The translations under genes were made by a program, and so were the position numbers. Shown piece by piece: positions 8,918 to 18,500 of a stretch of 64,000 bases of DNA. The notes below the pieces were generated by a model. That model ran no database searches and had not been told where the DNA came from. It was given only the letters and a program-made list of their open reading frames with translations. This stretch comes from Stutzerimonas frequens. GTDB lineage: Bacteria > Pseudomonadota > Gammaproteobacteria > Pseudomonadales > Pseudomonadaceae. Location of the stretch: assembly GCF_024448335.1 (NCBI RefSeq), contig NZ_JAMOHM010000004.1, forward strand, positions 186,001 through 250,000. Direction: 5' to 3'. Numbering within the stretch: position 1 is the first letter of the stretch; each line of letters opens with the position of its first letter.

Positions 8918-9733
8918 ATGAAAAGAATAATTATTAGCTTCGCTGCCTTCTGTGCTCTGGGCCTGTTGGTAGTGGCCGGAGTTGTTTTCTCAGGACTGAT
9001 TAGCGTTGCCGCGGATGATCCTCATACGGGAGTCGTGCACGCATTCCTGGAAACTGCTCGCAATCGCTCGATTGAGGTTCGTTCCGAAGACATAGTCGTG
9101 CCATCTCTCGACGATGAAGACCAAATCCGCGCCGGGGCGGGGAACTACGACTCGATGTGTGTGGGTTGTCATTTGGCGCCAGGCATGGCTGAGACCGAGC
9201 TAAGCAATGGCCTTTATCCCGCACCACCCAGCCTGGCTGAAGCGGGGCTATACGGTGACCCAGCAAAAACATTTTGGGTCATCAAGCATGGCATCAAGGC
9301 CACTGGGATGCCTGCGTGGGGTAAAAGCATGGCTGACCCGTACATCTGGGGAATGGTGGCTTTTCTGCAGAAGCTTCCTGAGTTAGATGAAGGAGCGTAT
9401 CGAGCACTCGTTGCGTCTAGCGGTGGTCACCAGCATGGTGGTGGGGAGACCCCAGCTGGGCACGGTCAACAACATGGTGAGGTGGCCTTGGACAACCACC
9501 ATCAGGGCGACAGTGGCGACTCGGATCACCATGGCTCTAGCAGCTCAAGTGATGCAGCCGGCCAATCAAACTTTGGTCACCATGGTAATAATGAAAGCGA
9601 TGACCATCATGCGTCAGAGGAGCCCCAGGCGGTTAAACACAGCAATGGCAATGGCGGTGACAACGCCGATGCGGAAGGCAAATCTCCTTCAAAAAACCAT
9701 GTACACGCAGACGGGAAGCAACACGACCACTAA
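8918..9733 (+). CDS. Membrane-anchored cytochrome c with a long His-rich tail
   Basis: A 271-residue protein with an N-terminal membrane anchor or signal (about residues 4-31), a single haem c site CVGCH at 81-85 and a likely axial Met in TGMPAWG (Met130). The domain is therefore a class I c-type cytochrome facing the periplasm. From about residue 168 the chain becomes hydrophilic and extremely rich in His (17), Gly, Ser and Asp, ending KQHDH. It follows copB by nine bases in the copA operon. It could pass electrons from CopA-catalysed Cu(I) oxidation, with the tail binding copper; this is inference. Cytochromes of this kind are common in Pseudomonas copper clusters. Confidence 0.85.
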   Translation: MKRIIISFAAFCALGLLVVAGVVFSGLISVAADDPHTGVVHAFLETARNRSIEVRSEDIVVPSLDDEDQIRAGAGNYDSMCVGCHLAPGMAETELSNGLYPAPPSLAEAGLYGDPAKTFWVIKHGIKATGMPAWGKSMADPYIWGMVAFLQKLPELDEGAYRALVASSGGHQHGGGETPAGHGQQHGEVALDNHHQGDSGDSDHHGSSSSSDAAGQSNFGHHGNNESDDHHASEEPQAVKHSNGNGGDNADAEGKSPSKNHVHADGKQHDH

Positions 9734-10202
9734 CATCCGGTATGTCTGTACCTAAGCGGTTCTGACCAGGCTCTTAGAAAGACGCCTCGGCACAAGCAAA
9801 GGGGGTCGGTCTTAGGCCATCCTAATTCGACGCAACGGTACCGGAGGGCTTTTCACAACCATTAGGCCGCAGGTCTAGTGACTCTCATAGTTAAGGGCTT
9901 TCGCTCCGGCCGTTCCCCATTGGATGCTCCCAGTCGTGGCGACCGGGAGCTCCCCATACCCCACCGGTTATCTAGAACAGACTAGCGAAGCCGGCTAAGC
10001 CATCGGAAGTTTGGCTCATCGTCTCCAACTGTCACCGCATACATCATATTCGGTACCGTTGCGCACCTTACAGCATTGTAATGAAGTTGGTCGAAACGGG
10101 CTCGGTAGGAGCGTGTCGTAATTCAGTGCCTGCTAATACGCTTATGAGGTATTTGGCTAGTAGGCACCGACGACATACCACTATCGAACCCTGGAGAACG
10201 CA
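9734..10202. other. Intergenic region before the copper storage gene
   Basis: About 470 bases without a supported gene. A cop-box-like palindrome lies at 10068-10081. No transcription terminator with a T-run is evident after the cytochrome gene. Confidence 0.5.
10068..10081 (+). promoter_or_regulatory. Candidate cop box upstream of the copper storage gene
   Basis: TTACAGCATTGTAA, arms TTACA and TGTAA with four bases between, lies 121 bases before the start at 10203. It suggests the storage protein is part of the same CopR regulon. Confidence 0.62.
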
Positions 10203-10532
10203 ATGACAAACTCAATGTTCGCTTCCTGTATCCAAGCTTGTTCGAACTGTGCCCTAGTGTGCGAAACGTGCGCCTCTGCTTGCCTGCGTGAGGATGACGT
10301 AAAAATGATGGCTCGCTGCATCGAGTTGGACCGTGACTGCGCAGACATTTGTAGGTTGGCCGCCACACTGATGAGCCGTGAAAGTGAGTACGCCAAGGAG
10401 TTCTGTGCCCTTTGCGCCAAGATCTGCCGCGCATGCGGTGAGGAATGCGCGAAACATCAGATGGATCACTGCCAAGAGTGTGCCAAAGCGTGCATGAAGT
10501 GCGCTGAAGAATGCGAGCGCATGGCTGCGTAA
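10203..10532 (+). CDS. csp3: Cytosolic four-helix-bundle copper storage protein (Csp3/DUF326 type)
   Basis: A 109-residue protein with 19 cysteines, mostly in CxxxC and CxxC spacing along predicted helices (IQACSNCALVCETCASAC, ECAKACMKCAEEC). This is the signature of Csp proteins, which line the core of a four-helix bundle with Cys and hold many Cu(I) ions. There is no signal peptide, so it belongs to the cytosolic Csp3 group and would buffer copper inside the cell. The start has a strong ribosome site (CTGGAG, 7 bases upstream). It is monocistronic: a cop box lies upstream and a hairpin downstream. The numbering Csp3 is by subgroup; the copper load is not tested. Confidence 0.88.
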   Translation: MTNSMFASCIQACSNCALVCETCASACLREDDVKMMARCIELDRDCADICRLAATLMSRESEYAKEFCALCAKICRACGEECAKHQMDHCQECAKACMKCAEECERMAA

Positions 10533-10547
10533 CAATCTCGACTTGCT

Positions 10548-10580
10548 GCTCTGGCAAAGCTCATATCTCGTTGCCAGAGC
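10548..10580 (+). terminator. Hairpin after the copper storage gene
   Basis: Perfect 10-bp inverted repeat GCTCTGGCAA / TTGCCAGAGC with a 13-base loop, 16 bases after the stop codon. There is no T-run after it, so it may be a weak or Rho-assisted terminator or an mRNA end-stabilising hairpin. Confidence 0.5.
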
Positions 10581-10721
10581 CGCTTCGCCGGATTGACCGT
10601 TATATCCCAGCATGTGCAGAAGCTCAGCCAGCTGACTTGCTAGCAGAAAAGCCTAGATATCCGCAATGTTCATTTGGCTCTGCGCCCCGTAAGGAACATC
10701 TGGGCTGTGCGAGACAGGCTC

Positions 10722-12488
10722 TCACCCGCTTTTAAACAACAGTGCCTCAATTCGATCGTGTTCTTCCCGTGTCGGTAGAGCGGTTGAATTTACCTTGTCA
10801 TCACTATTCGGCTGGCGATTTTCCGGTGGGCCAATTTCAGGGTGGTAAGCGCCATCTGCGTCGAATGCAACCCAGCCGTACCATTCTCGGATGACTTTGG
10901 AAGGATGGCCATCCTCCATTGCGACATACCAGTCCGCCAATCGGAAACGCTTACCGGCAAGCTTAGAAGTAGCCATTTCGGCTCGAACCAGCGCCAGATA
11001 TAGCGGGTGCGGCAGTTCCTCTACGGCGCTGGTTTCGTCGAGCAAGAACGTGAACGAGGCGTGCGACGGTTGCTCTGTAGAACCGGCTCGCTCCTCTTCC
11101 TCGCCTAAGGTAAACACAGGAGCAAAACCGCCCCCCTCTGTTCTGAAGTTGGTCGTCTGGCCTTGGTAGACCCTGGCAGCGTTCCACTGCACCTCGCCAG
11201 CATAAGCGTACGCGCGCAGGTCAAACTTCATCGGTCGTACCTGAGGGTCGGCGACGGTTCTACGCTCGCCAGGAGCTACAAGGGACTGGGCGACGTAGTT
11301 TCCGCCAACGATTTCTTCCCAAACGCGCTTGGTGAGCTTGTCTCCTCGGTATGCACCGCGACTACCAAACCCGCTGACGGGCTTGAAGAAGAGGCTACGG
11401 CGGTTTTGCCAGAGGTGCTCTGCGTTACCATGCCCGACAGGCACGGTAAGCGGGACGTATTGGGCCAATACGGCTCGGATTTGCTGACCAACGCCAATCT
11501 CTTCCAAAAAACGTCCGTTGGTTAGGTCAACCAACCGGCGTTTGTCGGCATAAAGGGCATAGGCCTGAGGGTGCGGCGTTACCGTCACGACATCAGCCAA
11601 ATAAGCGCTGCGCAGCGCGCTGCAATTGTCACCTTCCAGATAGAAATCGGTGAGTCGGTTATAGACGAGATCCACAGGCTTTCCGTCGACCAAGAGGCAC
11701 TCGTTGTGAAAGGCCAGATCGGCTGGGTCTGCGATTAGGCAGTCGATTCCTGCTGACTCGAATAACCGCTGAAAAAGAAGGAACTCCGGATACAGGTATT
11801 GGGCTTGTGGGCTTTCATCCAAGATCACCACGCGCGTGAGCGGACGTTGCTCGCCGCTCGCAGACCATTCTTGGGCGAACATATGCAGAATCGATTGTTC
11901 GAAGCCTCCGGGCCATTCCTGCCCCGGCGATAGTCCGACTACGCCGCTGCAACAACTGCGCTGCGCGCGGGCGAGCAATACGTTTAGCATCGCTCCGCCC
12001 GCATTTGTGTTTATTTCGATGAGCCCAAGCTTGTCCTCATCCAGATGAAAATCGTAGCCAAAGAAGACGCCCCGCGCGCGACGAGGGTTGTGTTGCGCAA
12101 TAGGGGGGGCGGAATCCAGAGCATGCTCGCGCCAAGCGGGCAAACTCACGGTTCGCTCGATGGCTTGGATGACCTCACGCACCTGACGCAGTCGCGACGG
12201 CGAAACAAATACCGGTCGAGCAGCAAATACATGGGGGCAACGTGACTTCAATAGCTCTGACAACTCGGGATTTCCAAGCTGTTCGGACAATGCATTTGTG
12301 AGCGCAACCTGATCCAGGCTCACGCAGAAGCACGCTTCGTTGAGCGCTGCGGCCGTCGTACCGCATTTTCTCGATGAGGACGCTGTCACGGGAACCTCCA
12401 GGATCAAACATACAGGTTCGAAAGGCGTGACCTCTTTCGGTTCAGCCAGGCATTTCTCTAAAGCGTAGGTCAGGGTCGTTGTGGGCAT
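10722..12488 (-). CDS. ATP-grasp-like protein of unknown function in the copS operon
   Basis: A 588-residue soluble protein without signal peptide. The C-terminal half looks like an ATP-grasp core: a lysine/glycine loop FFKPVSGFGSRGAYRG near 370-385, YVAQSLVAPGERR, then MKFDLRAYAYAGEVQW and TNFRTEGGGFAPVF. The N-terminal half has GYDFHLDEDKLGLIEINTN followed by AGGAMLN, also reminiscent of an ATP-grasp E-x-N end motif. Such folds ligate a carboxylate to an amine or thiol using ATP (glutathione synthetase or peptide ligase types). I do not recognise the specific family or substrate. It starts six bases after copS and is probably co-transcribed, so a role in copper or thiol handling is inferred from position only. 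Confidence 0.6.
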   Translation of the reverse strand: MPTTTLTYALEKCLAEPKEVTPFEPVCLILEVPVTASSSRKCGTTAAALNEACFCVSLDQVALTNALSEQLGNPELSELLKSRCPHVFAARPVFVSPSRLRQVREVIQAIERTVSLPAWREHALDSAPPIAQHNPRRARGVFFGYDFHLDEDKLGLIEINTNAGGAMLNVLLARAQRSCCSGVVGLSPGQEWPGGFEQSILHMFAQEWSASGEQRPLTRVVILDESPQAQYLYPEFLLFQRLFESAGIDCLIADPADLAFHNECLLVDGKPVDLVYNRLTDFYLEGDNCSALRSAYLADVVTVTPHPQAYALYADKRRLVDLTNGRFLEEIGVGQQIRAVLAQYVPLTVPVGHGNAEHLWQNRRSLFFKPVSGFGSRGAYRGDKLTKRVWEEIVGGNYVAQSLVAPGERRTVADPQVRPMKFDLRAYAYAGEVQWNAARVYQGQTTNFRTEGGGFAPVFTLGEEEERAGSTEQPSHASFTFLLDETSAVEELPHPLYLALVRAEMATSKLAGKRFRLADWYVAMEDGHPSKVIREWYGWVAFDADGAYHPEIGPPENRQPNSDDKVNSTALPTREEHDRIEALLFKSG

Positions 12489-12494
12489 CTGCCA

Positions 12495-13868
12495 TTAACT
12501 AGACATAAGCCTTGGAAGCGTCATTGTAAAAGTCGTGCGTCCCTCCGCTGATTCACAAGCGATGCGCCCTTTGTGCGCTTCTACTATTGAACGAGTGATA
12601 GCCATGCCGAGGCCCGCGTTCAACGTAGTACCTTCGCGCCTTGCGGTGTCGACCCTGTAGAAACGGTCGAATATCCGGGTTTGAAGCTCGGCTGGAATAG
12701 TTATGCCGCGGTTGGAAATAGCCGTGGAAACCGAAGCGCCGCTCTCGCTTATTTCAACGCTTATGGTGCTGCGTTCCTCCGCATACCGAACTGCGTTAGA
12801 GACTATGTTTGAAATAGCCCGTCTTAGCATTGATTTGTCCCCATTCACCGATCCATCGCCTGAAAGAGCGATTTTTACATTTTTTTCCTCGGCTGCTAGC
12901 TCGTAATATTCGATAACGCTAGCGGCAATCTCAGCTATGCTGGCATCTTCGGCACTGGGCGTAATCTTTCCGTTGTCCGCCTTGGCTAGGAACAGCATGT
13001 CATCGACCATCTTTGACATGCGCCTAAGTTCTTCGAGGGCGGAATACAAAATGTTCTTGTAGTCGGTATTCTCGCGGTCGCGCAAGAGCGCGACCTCCAT
13101 TTGGGTAAGCATGCTGTTCAGCGGCGTTCTTAGCTCATGCGCGATGTCCGCTGAGAAACCTGACAGCCGGAGGAAAGAATCATCCAAGCGCGAGAGCATT
13201 TCATTGAAGTTAGCAACGAGTTCATGAAGTTCGCCTGGTACTGACTCGGTCGGAATCCGCGTATCTAAGCAGTTGGCGGTTACGGTTGAAGATGTCTTGG
13301 ATAGTTCGCCAATGGGCTTCAAGCCCTTTTTGATCAGAACAACACCTAGTGCCCCACTTAGAAGCGCACTGATCACGAGCGTATAAGCAAACCATTGCTG
13401 AATCATCTCGAAGAAGTGGACTCGATGCGTTACATCCAAAGCCAGATAGATGACTGCGTCTTGCCCTTCGACCCACTGATCTACTTTTCTGGTAATGCCA
13501 CTGTACCGGTGCCCATCGAAATTTACTGCCCAGCGTTCCTCTTGATTATCCGTGACGAGAGGAAGCAAGCGCTCAGAAAAATTGTGGTGTGAGTAAACCG
13601 TTTTGCCGTCTATCACTACCGCAGTTGCAAACCCGAAAGAGTGCTCAATGACCGCATCGATCTTTGAGGTGGCCTCCTGTCCGAAAGCCGTACTGCTACG
13701 TAGCATATGCTCTACGGCAGCGGCTTTTTCACTCAGCACTTGCGCATCCTTGCGCTCGAAATGCAGCTGGCAGAAATAATAGAAGCTGATTGCGGCGACC
13801 ATCAGCACAACCGTAACCACGAGCATGAAAGCCACCGCCATTCTGCTCGTCAGTGAAACTTTTTCCAT
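12495..13868 (-). CDS. copS: Copper sensor histidine kinase CopS
   Basis: A 457-residue inner-membrane kinase (start chosen at MEKVSLTSRMAV, with AGGA upstream; an upstream Met at 13895 is possible). It has one membrane helix near 10-35, a periplasmic sensor of about 140 residues with scattered His (HSFGFA, YSHHNF), a second helix followed by a HAMP linker, the H-box FSADIAHELRTPLNS, the N-box RRAISNIVSNAVRYA and the G-box NAGLGMAITRSIVEAHKG. This is the CusS/CopS/PcoS architecture. Its likely partner CopR is not adjacent but 8 kb to the left and frameshifted. It is followed by the ATP-grasp-like gene after six bases. No clear cop box lies directly before it. Confidence 0.9.
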   Translation of the reverse strand: MEKVSLTSRMAVAFMLVVTVVLMVAAISFYYFCQLHFERKDAQVLSEKAAAVEHMLRSSTAFGQEATSKIDAVIEHSFGFATAVVIDGKTVYSHHNFSERLLPLVTDNQEERWAVNFDGHRYSGITRKVDQWVEGQDAVIYLALDVTHRVHFFEMIQQWFAYTLVISALLSGALGVVLIKKGLKPIGELSKTSSTVTANCLDTRIPTESVPGELHELVANFNEMLSRLDDSFLRLSGFSADIAHELRTPLNSMLTQMEVALLRDRENTDYKNILYSALEELRRMSKMVDDMLFLAKADNGKITPSAEDASIAEIAASVIEYYELAAEEKNVKIALSGDGSVNGDKSMLRRAISNIVSNAVRYAEERSTISVEISESGASVSTAISNRGITIPAELQTRIFDRFYRVDTARREGTTLNAGLGMAITRSIVEAHKGRIACESAEGRTTFTMTLPRLMSS

Positions 13869-14084
13869 CAGTACGGTCCTGGTTAGGCCAAGCACAAAAG
13901 CAGGCAGGGCGTCCGGAGGAGCCTTACCTGCTTCGATATGGTCGTTGCAGTATCGTTCGTATTCAAGACCTGGTCTGGACCTTCACCATTTTAGCGAGCT
14001 TCCGGCTTTGACGGTCTCCTTCATCCACCACATCCTTTCATCATTCCTCGCATGTCGCCTACCCTTGATATTAACTTTGACAGG

Positions 14085-14399
14085 TTAGCCGTTATTTACG
14101 CCAATCGGGGTGCTCAAAAACTCTACCGTATGAATTTTCCCGTCAGGTGTCTTTACCCTCATCTCGTAGGTTTGGACTTTGGCGTTAGTACGATAGTTTT
14201 GAATCATGTCAGTCTTGCCGTTCGCCCCTGCAGGTGCAATGTTAAGCACCTTACCTTCTTTAACCAACTCCTTAAGAGTGGACTTGGTTTCCGGATCATT
14301 CAAACGATGCAGCGTGCGTTCGCTTCCGCCTTCAGCTAACGCAAAAGATGAAGCAGCAGTTAGAATAAGCGGGAAAATCACTTTGTTCATACGGTTCAT
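14085..14399 (-). CDS. Small exported PtrA-like copper-locus protein (copy 2)
   Basis: A 104-residue protein starting at MNRMNKVIFPLIL (AAGGG eight bases before the ATG; the longer frame upstream has no signal). After a Sec signal ending at FALA comes EGGSERTLHRL, the motif shared with the copies at 5006 and 14995. The rest includes GKVLNIAPAGANGKTDMIQ and ends TPIGVNNG. Copy 3 has the same layout and the end GLPFGLNNG, so the two are paralogues. Family members are small periplasmic proteins induced by copper; the molecular role is unknown. A cop box lies 71 bases upstream. Confidence 0.8.
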   Translation of the reverse strand: MNRMNKVIFPLILTAASSFALAEGGSERTLHRLNDPETKSTLKELVKEGKVLNIAPAGANGKTDMIQNYRTNAKVQTYEMRVKTPDGKIHTVEFLSTPIGVNNG

Positions 14400-14470
14400 G
14401 GTTTTGACCCTTTGGTTAGTTGATACCGATATGTTATAAGTGCAAGACTTACAAGAAGCTGTTCTCAACG

Positions 14471-14484
14471 TTACAAAGCTGTAA
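14471..14484 (-). promoter_or_regulatory. Candidate cop box before PtrA-like copy 2
   Basis: TTACAAAGCTGTAA (reverse strand TTACAGCTTTGTAA), 71 bases before the start at 14399. The flanking 25 bases closely match those at the site before copy 3, so the promoter region was duplicated with the gene. Confidence 0.65.
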
Positions 14485-14539
14485 TTTCTCTCTTTTAATC
14501 GAGCTATGCCCGTCGCATATACGGCGAGCGGTTCTGCAC

Positions 14540-14896
14540 TTACTGTTTTTCGATGCGGGTGACCGTGGAGTCCATTCCCTGCGAGGAGAAATCGAACTGG
14601 ACCTTATCGCCTTCTTTTAGCTTTTGGAGCTGGTCAGGCTTTGCTTTGAATCCCATCGTCATTGCGGGCCAGCCCAAGGCCTTGACCGGGCCGTGGGCAA
14701 TGGTGACGGTCCCGCTTTCGGTATTCACCTTCTTGATCGTGCCAGTAGCCGTAGCGGTCTGTGCGGCTGATTTATGGTCCATTTGCATGTTCATGCCTTT
14801 ATGATCCATAGGCATGCCATCCATGGGCTTCTTGTCGGCAGCATAGGCGGCTGGGACCAAGAAAAGTGTGGCAAGGGTAATGGACATGATGTTCAT
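14540..14896 (-). CDS. cusF: CusF-like periplasmic Cu(I) chaperone
   Basis: A 118-residue protein starting at MNIMSITLATLFL (GGAGAG before the ATG). A Sec signal is followed by a Met/His segment (MDGMPMDHKGMNMQMDH) and a CusF OB-fold domain. The Cu(I) ligand pattern of E. coli CusF is present with exact spacing: His in IAHGPV, Trp eight residues later in LGWPAM, then Met three and five residues after the Trp (WPAMTMGF). It would carry Cu(I) to the CusCBA pump encoded next to it. It lies between PtrA-like copies 2 and 3 and is probably co-transcribed with copy 3 from the cop box at 15373. Confidence 0.9.
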   Translation of the reverse strand: MNIMSITLATLFLVPAAYAADKKPMDGMPMDHKGMNMQMDHKSAAQTATATGTIKKVNTESGTVTIAHGPVKALGWPAMTMGFKAKPDQLQKLKEGDKVQFDFSSQGMDSTVTRIEKQ

Positions 14897-14994
14897 GAAT
14901 GTCTCTCCAGATCTGTAGGTTGCTGCGGTATGCAATTGCCGGCGGCGCAAGAGAAAAAATCTATCTATCCTTTGAGTGTGGTTTTTTGCGTTGC

Positions 14995-15303
14995 TTAACC
15001 GTTATTGAGTCCGAAGGGCAGTCCTCGGAATTCCACGATATGGGTCACGTCATCAGGCGTTCTGATTTTTATCTCAAACGTTTGGGGACGGCCATCATAC
15101 TTGCTCCTTTGCATAACCCCACTTTTACCTGTGGCACCTGCAGGCCCTACACTTAGCACTTTGCCTTCCTCAAGTAGCGCCTTAAGTACTGGCTTGGCTT
15201 CTTTATGGCGCTGAATAACTTGATCAGAATTTTGTTCTGCCATTGCGAAAGAGGAGGCGGCAGCGAACATAGTAAAAAGGATGGTTTTGCTAATGGCTTT
15301 CAT
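14995..15303 (-). CDS. Small exported PtrA-like copper-locus protein (copy 3)
   Basis: A 102-residue protein starting at MKAISKTILFTMFAA. A Sec signal ends at FAMA, followed by EQNSDQVIQRHKEAK, then GKVLSVGPAGATGKSGVMQ and the terminus GLPFGLNNG. It aligns along its length with copy 2, and its first 30 residues align with copy 1. It is the first gene of a likely unit copy 3 - cusF - copy 2. Function unknown; periplasmic location and copper induction are inferred from the signal peptide and the cop box. Confidence 0.8.
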   Translation of the reverse strand: MKAISKTILFTMFAAASSFAMAEQNSDQVIQRHKEAKPVLKALLEEGKVLSVGPAGATGKSGVMQRSKYDGRPQTFEIKIRTPDDVTHIVEFRGLPFGLNNG

Positions 15304-15372
15304 GACTAAACTCCTGATTGTTTGATGCCTATAGCTTAATGGCACAACACTTACAGTAAGCTGTTCTTCAAA

Positions 15373-15386
15373 TTACAAAGCTGTAA
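15373..15386 (-). promoter_or_regulatory. Candidate cop box before PtrA-like copy 3
   Basis: TTACAAAGCTGTAA, the same 14 bases as at 14471-14484, 69 bases before the start at 15303. A further short palindrome CTTACAGTAAG lies at 15350-15360, between the box and the gene. Confidence 0.65.
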
Positions 15387-15542
15387 GCGCAACCTTTTGT
15401 ATTGCTGCGACCGCCGCGTATGTGACGGTCGCTTGCTCCTTTGCTTTTTATGTGAATCGAATAGTCGAAACCATGCCTTTTCAAGATGAACTCTACATTC
15501 AACCAGGCCCCGTCTTTTAAGGAGGGCTGAGGTGCTTGATTT

Positions 15543-18500
15543 TCACGGATGTTCACCAGTGGGTTTGGTTGCGTGCTGGGCCTGCAATTGCCGGCGGCGC
15601 ATCAGCAGGTAGGCTGCCGGCAGAACGAACAGGGAGAGCAACGGCGCGGTGATCATCCCGCCCACCATGGGCGCGGCAATACGGCTCATGATTTCGCTGC
15701 CGGTCCCGCCGCCCCAAAGGATGGGCAGCAGGCCAGCGATGATCACGGCGACGGTCATGGCCTTGGGGCGCACTCGCTGGACAGCACCTTCACGAATGGC
15801 GTCGAGCAGGACGCCTTCGCCATGGGCTCCAGCGTTAACCCGATCCGTCCAGGCGTTCTTCAAATACAGCAGCATAATGACGCCGAACTCAGCAGAAACG
15901 CCTGCCAGTGCGATGAATCCGATTCCTGTCGCTACGGATAGGTTGTACCCGAGCAGATATAGGAACCAGACGCCCCCGGTCAGAGCGAATGGCAGCGTAG
16001 CCATGATGAGCAGCGCCTCGCCAAAGCGGGCAAACGTTAGGTAGAGCAATACAAAAATGATCAGCAAGGTAGCCGGAACGACGAGCTTCAGCTTCGCGTT
16101 AGCGCGCTCCATGAATTCGAATTGGCCGGAATAGCTGATGCTCATGCCGGATTCGAGCTGGACCCCTTTGCTGATCTTTTCCCTCAGATCGCCCACCACA
16201 GCCGCCATGTCGCGGCCACGAACATCGACGTAAACCCAGCCCGACAGCCTTGCGTTTTCGCTTTTAAGCATGGGCGGTCCGTCTGTCACCTGTACTTTGG
16301 CCACGGTCCCCAACGTGATCTGGCTGCCTTGCGGCGTGTAGATCGGTAGGTTGCGCAGATCGGATATCGAGCCGCGCCACTCGCGGCCATAGCGGATGTT
16401 GATCGGATACCTGGCGAGCCCTTCCACGGTTTCACCAATGGTTTGACCACCGATGGCACCGGCCACGATCGATTGCACGTCCGCGATATTCAGGCCGTAG
16501 CGTGCGGCGGCGACACGATCGATATCCACATCGATATACCTGCCGCCGGTCAGTCTCTCAGCAAGCGCCGAACTGACCCCAGGCACCGTTTTGGCGATTT
16601 TTTCCACTGCCTGGGTGGCTTTGTCGATCTGTGCCAAGTCAGTGCCATACACTTTCACCCCGATCGGGCTCTTGATACCCGTCGCCAGCATATCGATACG
16701 GTTTCGAATCGGCGGGATCCACAGATTGGCTAATCCAGGTACCTGTACGGTGCGATCCAACTCCTCAACCAGCTTGTCAGGCGTCATCCCAGGGCGCCAT
16801 TGATCCTTCGGCTTGAACTGAATGGTCGTCTCGAACATTTCCAGCGGGGCGGGATCTGTAGCGGTGTCGGCTCGACCAGCCTTACCGAACACGTGTGCAA
16901 CTTCTGGAACCGTTTTTATGAGCCGGTCCGTCTGCTGCAGTAGCTCAGAAGCCTTCTGAGCGGAGAGGCCTGGAAGCGCAGTGGGCATATAAAGGAGGTC
17001 ACCTTCATCCAGCGGGGGCAAGAACTCCCCACCAAGGCGAGAGGCCGGCCACAAGCCTGTCAGGAAGACCAGAACAGCCACCAGCAGAGTCATCTTGGGC
17101 CAGCGCAGTACCGCGTCCAGGGCCGGCTTGTAGATCCAGATGAGGCCACGGTTGAGTGGATTACGGTGTTCGTCAGGGATTTTGCCCCTGATCCAATACC
17201 CCATGAGCACCGGAACCAGCGTGACAGACAGGCCCGCGGCGGCTGCCATTGCATAGGTTTTGGTGAACGCCAGTGGACCGAACAGCCGGCCTTCCTGCGC
17301 CTCCAGGGTGAACACTGGAATGAACGACAGCGTGATGATCAGCAGGCTGAAGAACAATGCCGGCCCCACTTCAACAGCCGCGTCAGTAATGACCTTCCAG
17401 TGCTCCTGGCCCTTCAAGGTGGAGTCAGGATGCCGCTTGTGCCAGGCCTCAATGTGCTTGTGGGCGTTTTCGATCATGACGATTGCTGCATCGACCATCG
17501 CTCCGATCGCGATCGCGATGCCACCCAACGACATGATGTTGGCGTTGATGCCTTGCCGCTGCATGATCACAAAAGCAATCAGGATGCCGATCGGCAACGA
17601 CACGATGGCGACCAACGACGAGCGCAGATGCCACAGAAAAATCGCGCAAACCAACGCAACGACAATGAACTCCTCGATGAGCTTGTGCGTGAGGTTTTCA
17701 ACGGCACTGTCGATCAGCTTGCTACGGTCGTACGTCGTGACGATTTCGACGCCTTGGGGCAGGCTCGCTTTCAGCTCATCCAGTTTGGTCTGAACGGCAG
17801 CGATGGTTTCCCGAGCGTTCTTGCCGCTCCGCAGGATCACCACGCCGCCGACTACCTCACCTTCACCGTCAAGCTCGCTGATGCCCCGGCGCATTTCCGG
17901 GCCGAGCTGGATATGCGCAACGTCCCCTAGCGTCACTGGCACGCCGCCGTCGAGACGCAAAGGAATGGCTCGAAAGTCTTTGAGTGTCTTGAGATACCCG
18001 GTCGCACGGACCATGAACTCGGTTTCTGCGAGTTCCAGAACACTCCCGCCGGTTTCACGGTTGGCTTCATCGATCGCCTTTGCAATCTGCTGCTGCGTCA
18101 CGCCCCTGCTTGCCATGCGCACGGGATCCAGTACGACCTGATACTGCTTGACCATCCCGCCTATGGGCGCGACTTCCGCCACGTTGGGCAGTGTCTTGAG
18201 CTCATAGCGCAGGAACCAATCTTGCAAAGAGCGCAGCTGCGAGAGGTCATGTTTGCCCGTTCGGTCTACCAAAGCATATTGGTAGATCCAGCCGACACCT
18301 GTGGCGTCAGGGCCCAAAGCGGGTTTGGCGGCGGCGGGAAGCCGACTCTGCACCTGACTCAGGTACTCCAGCACCCGAGAACGGGCCCAATAGAGGTCGG
18401 TGCCGTCCTCAAACAGGACGTACACGTAGCTATCCCCGAAGAAGGAGTAGCCGCGGACCGTCTTTGCGCCGGGGACAGACAGCATGGTCGTCGTCAGTGG

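Noticed and set aside
9387-9755. An Ala/Met/Thr-rich frame overlapping the end of the cytochrome gene
   Set aside because: It is the shifted reading of the His-rich tail; the cytochrome frame has the signal peptide and haem site.
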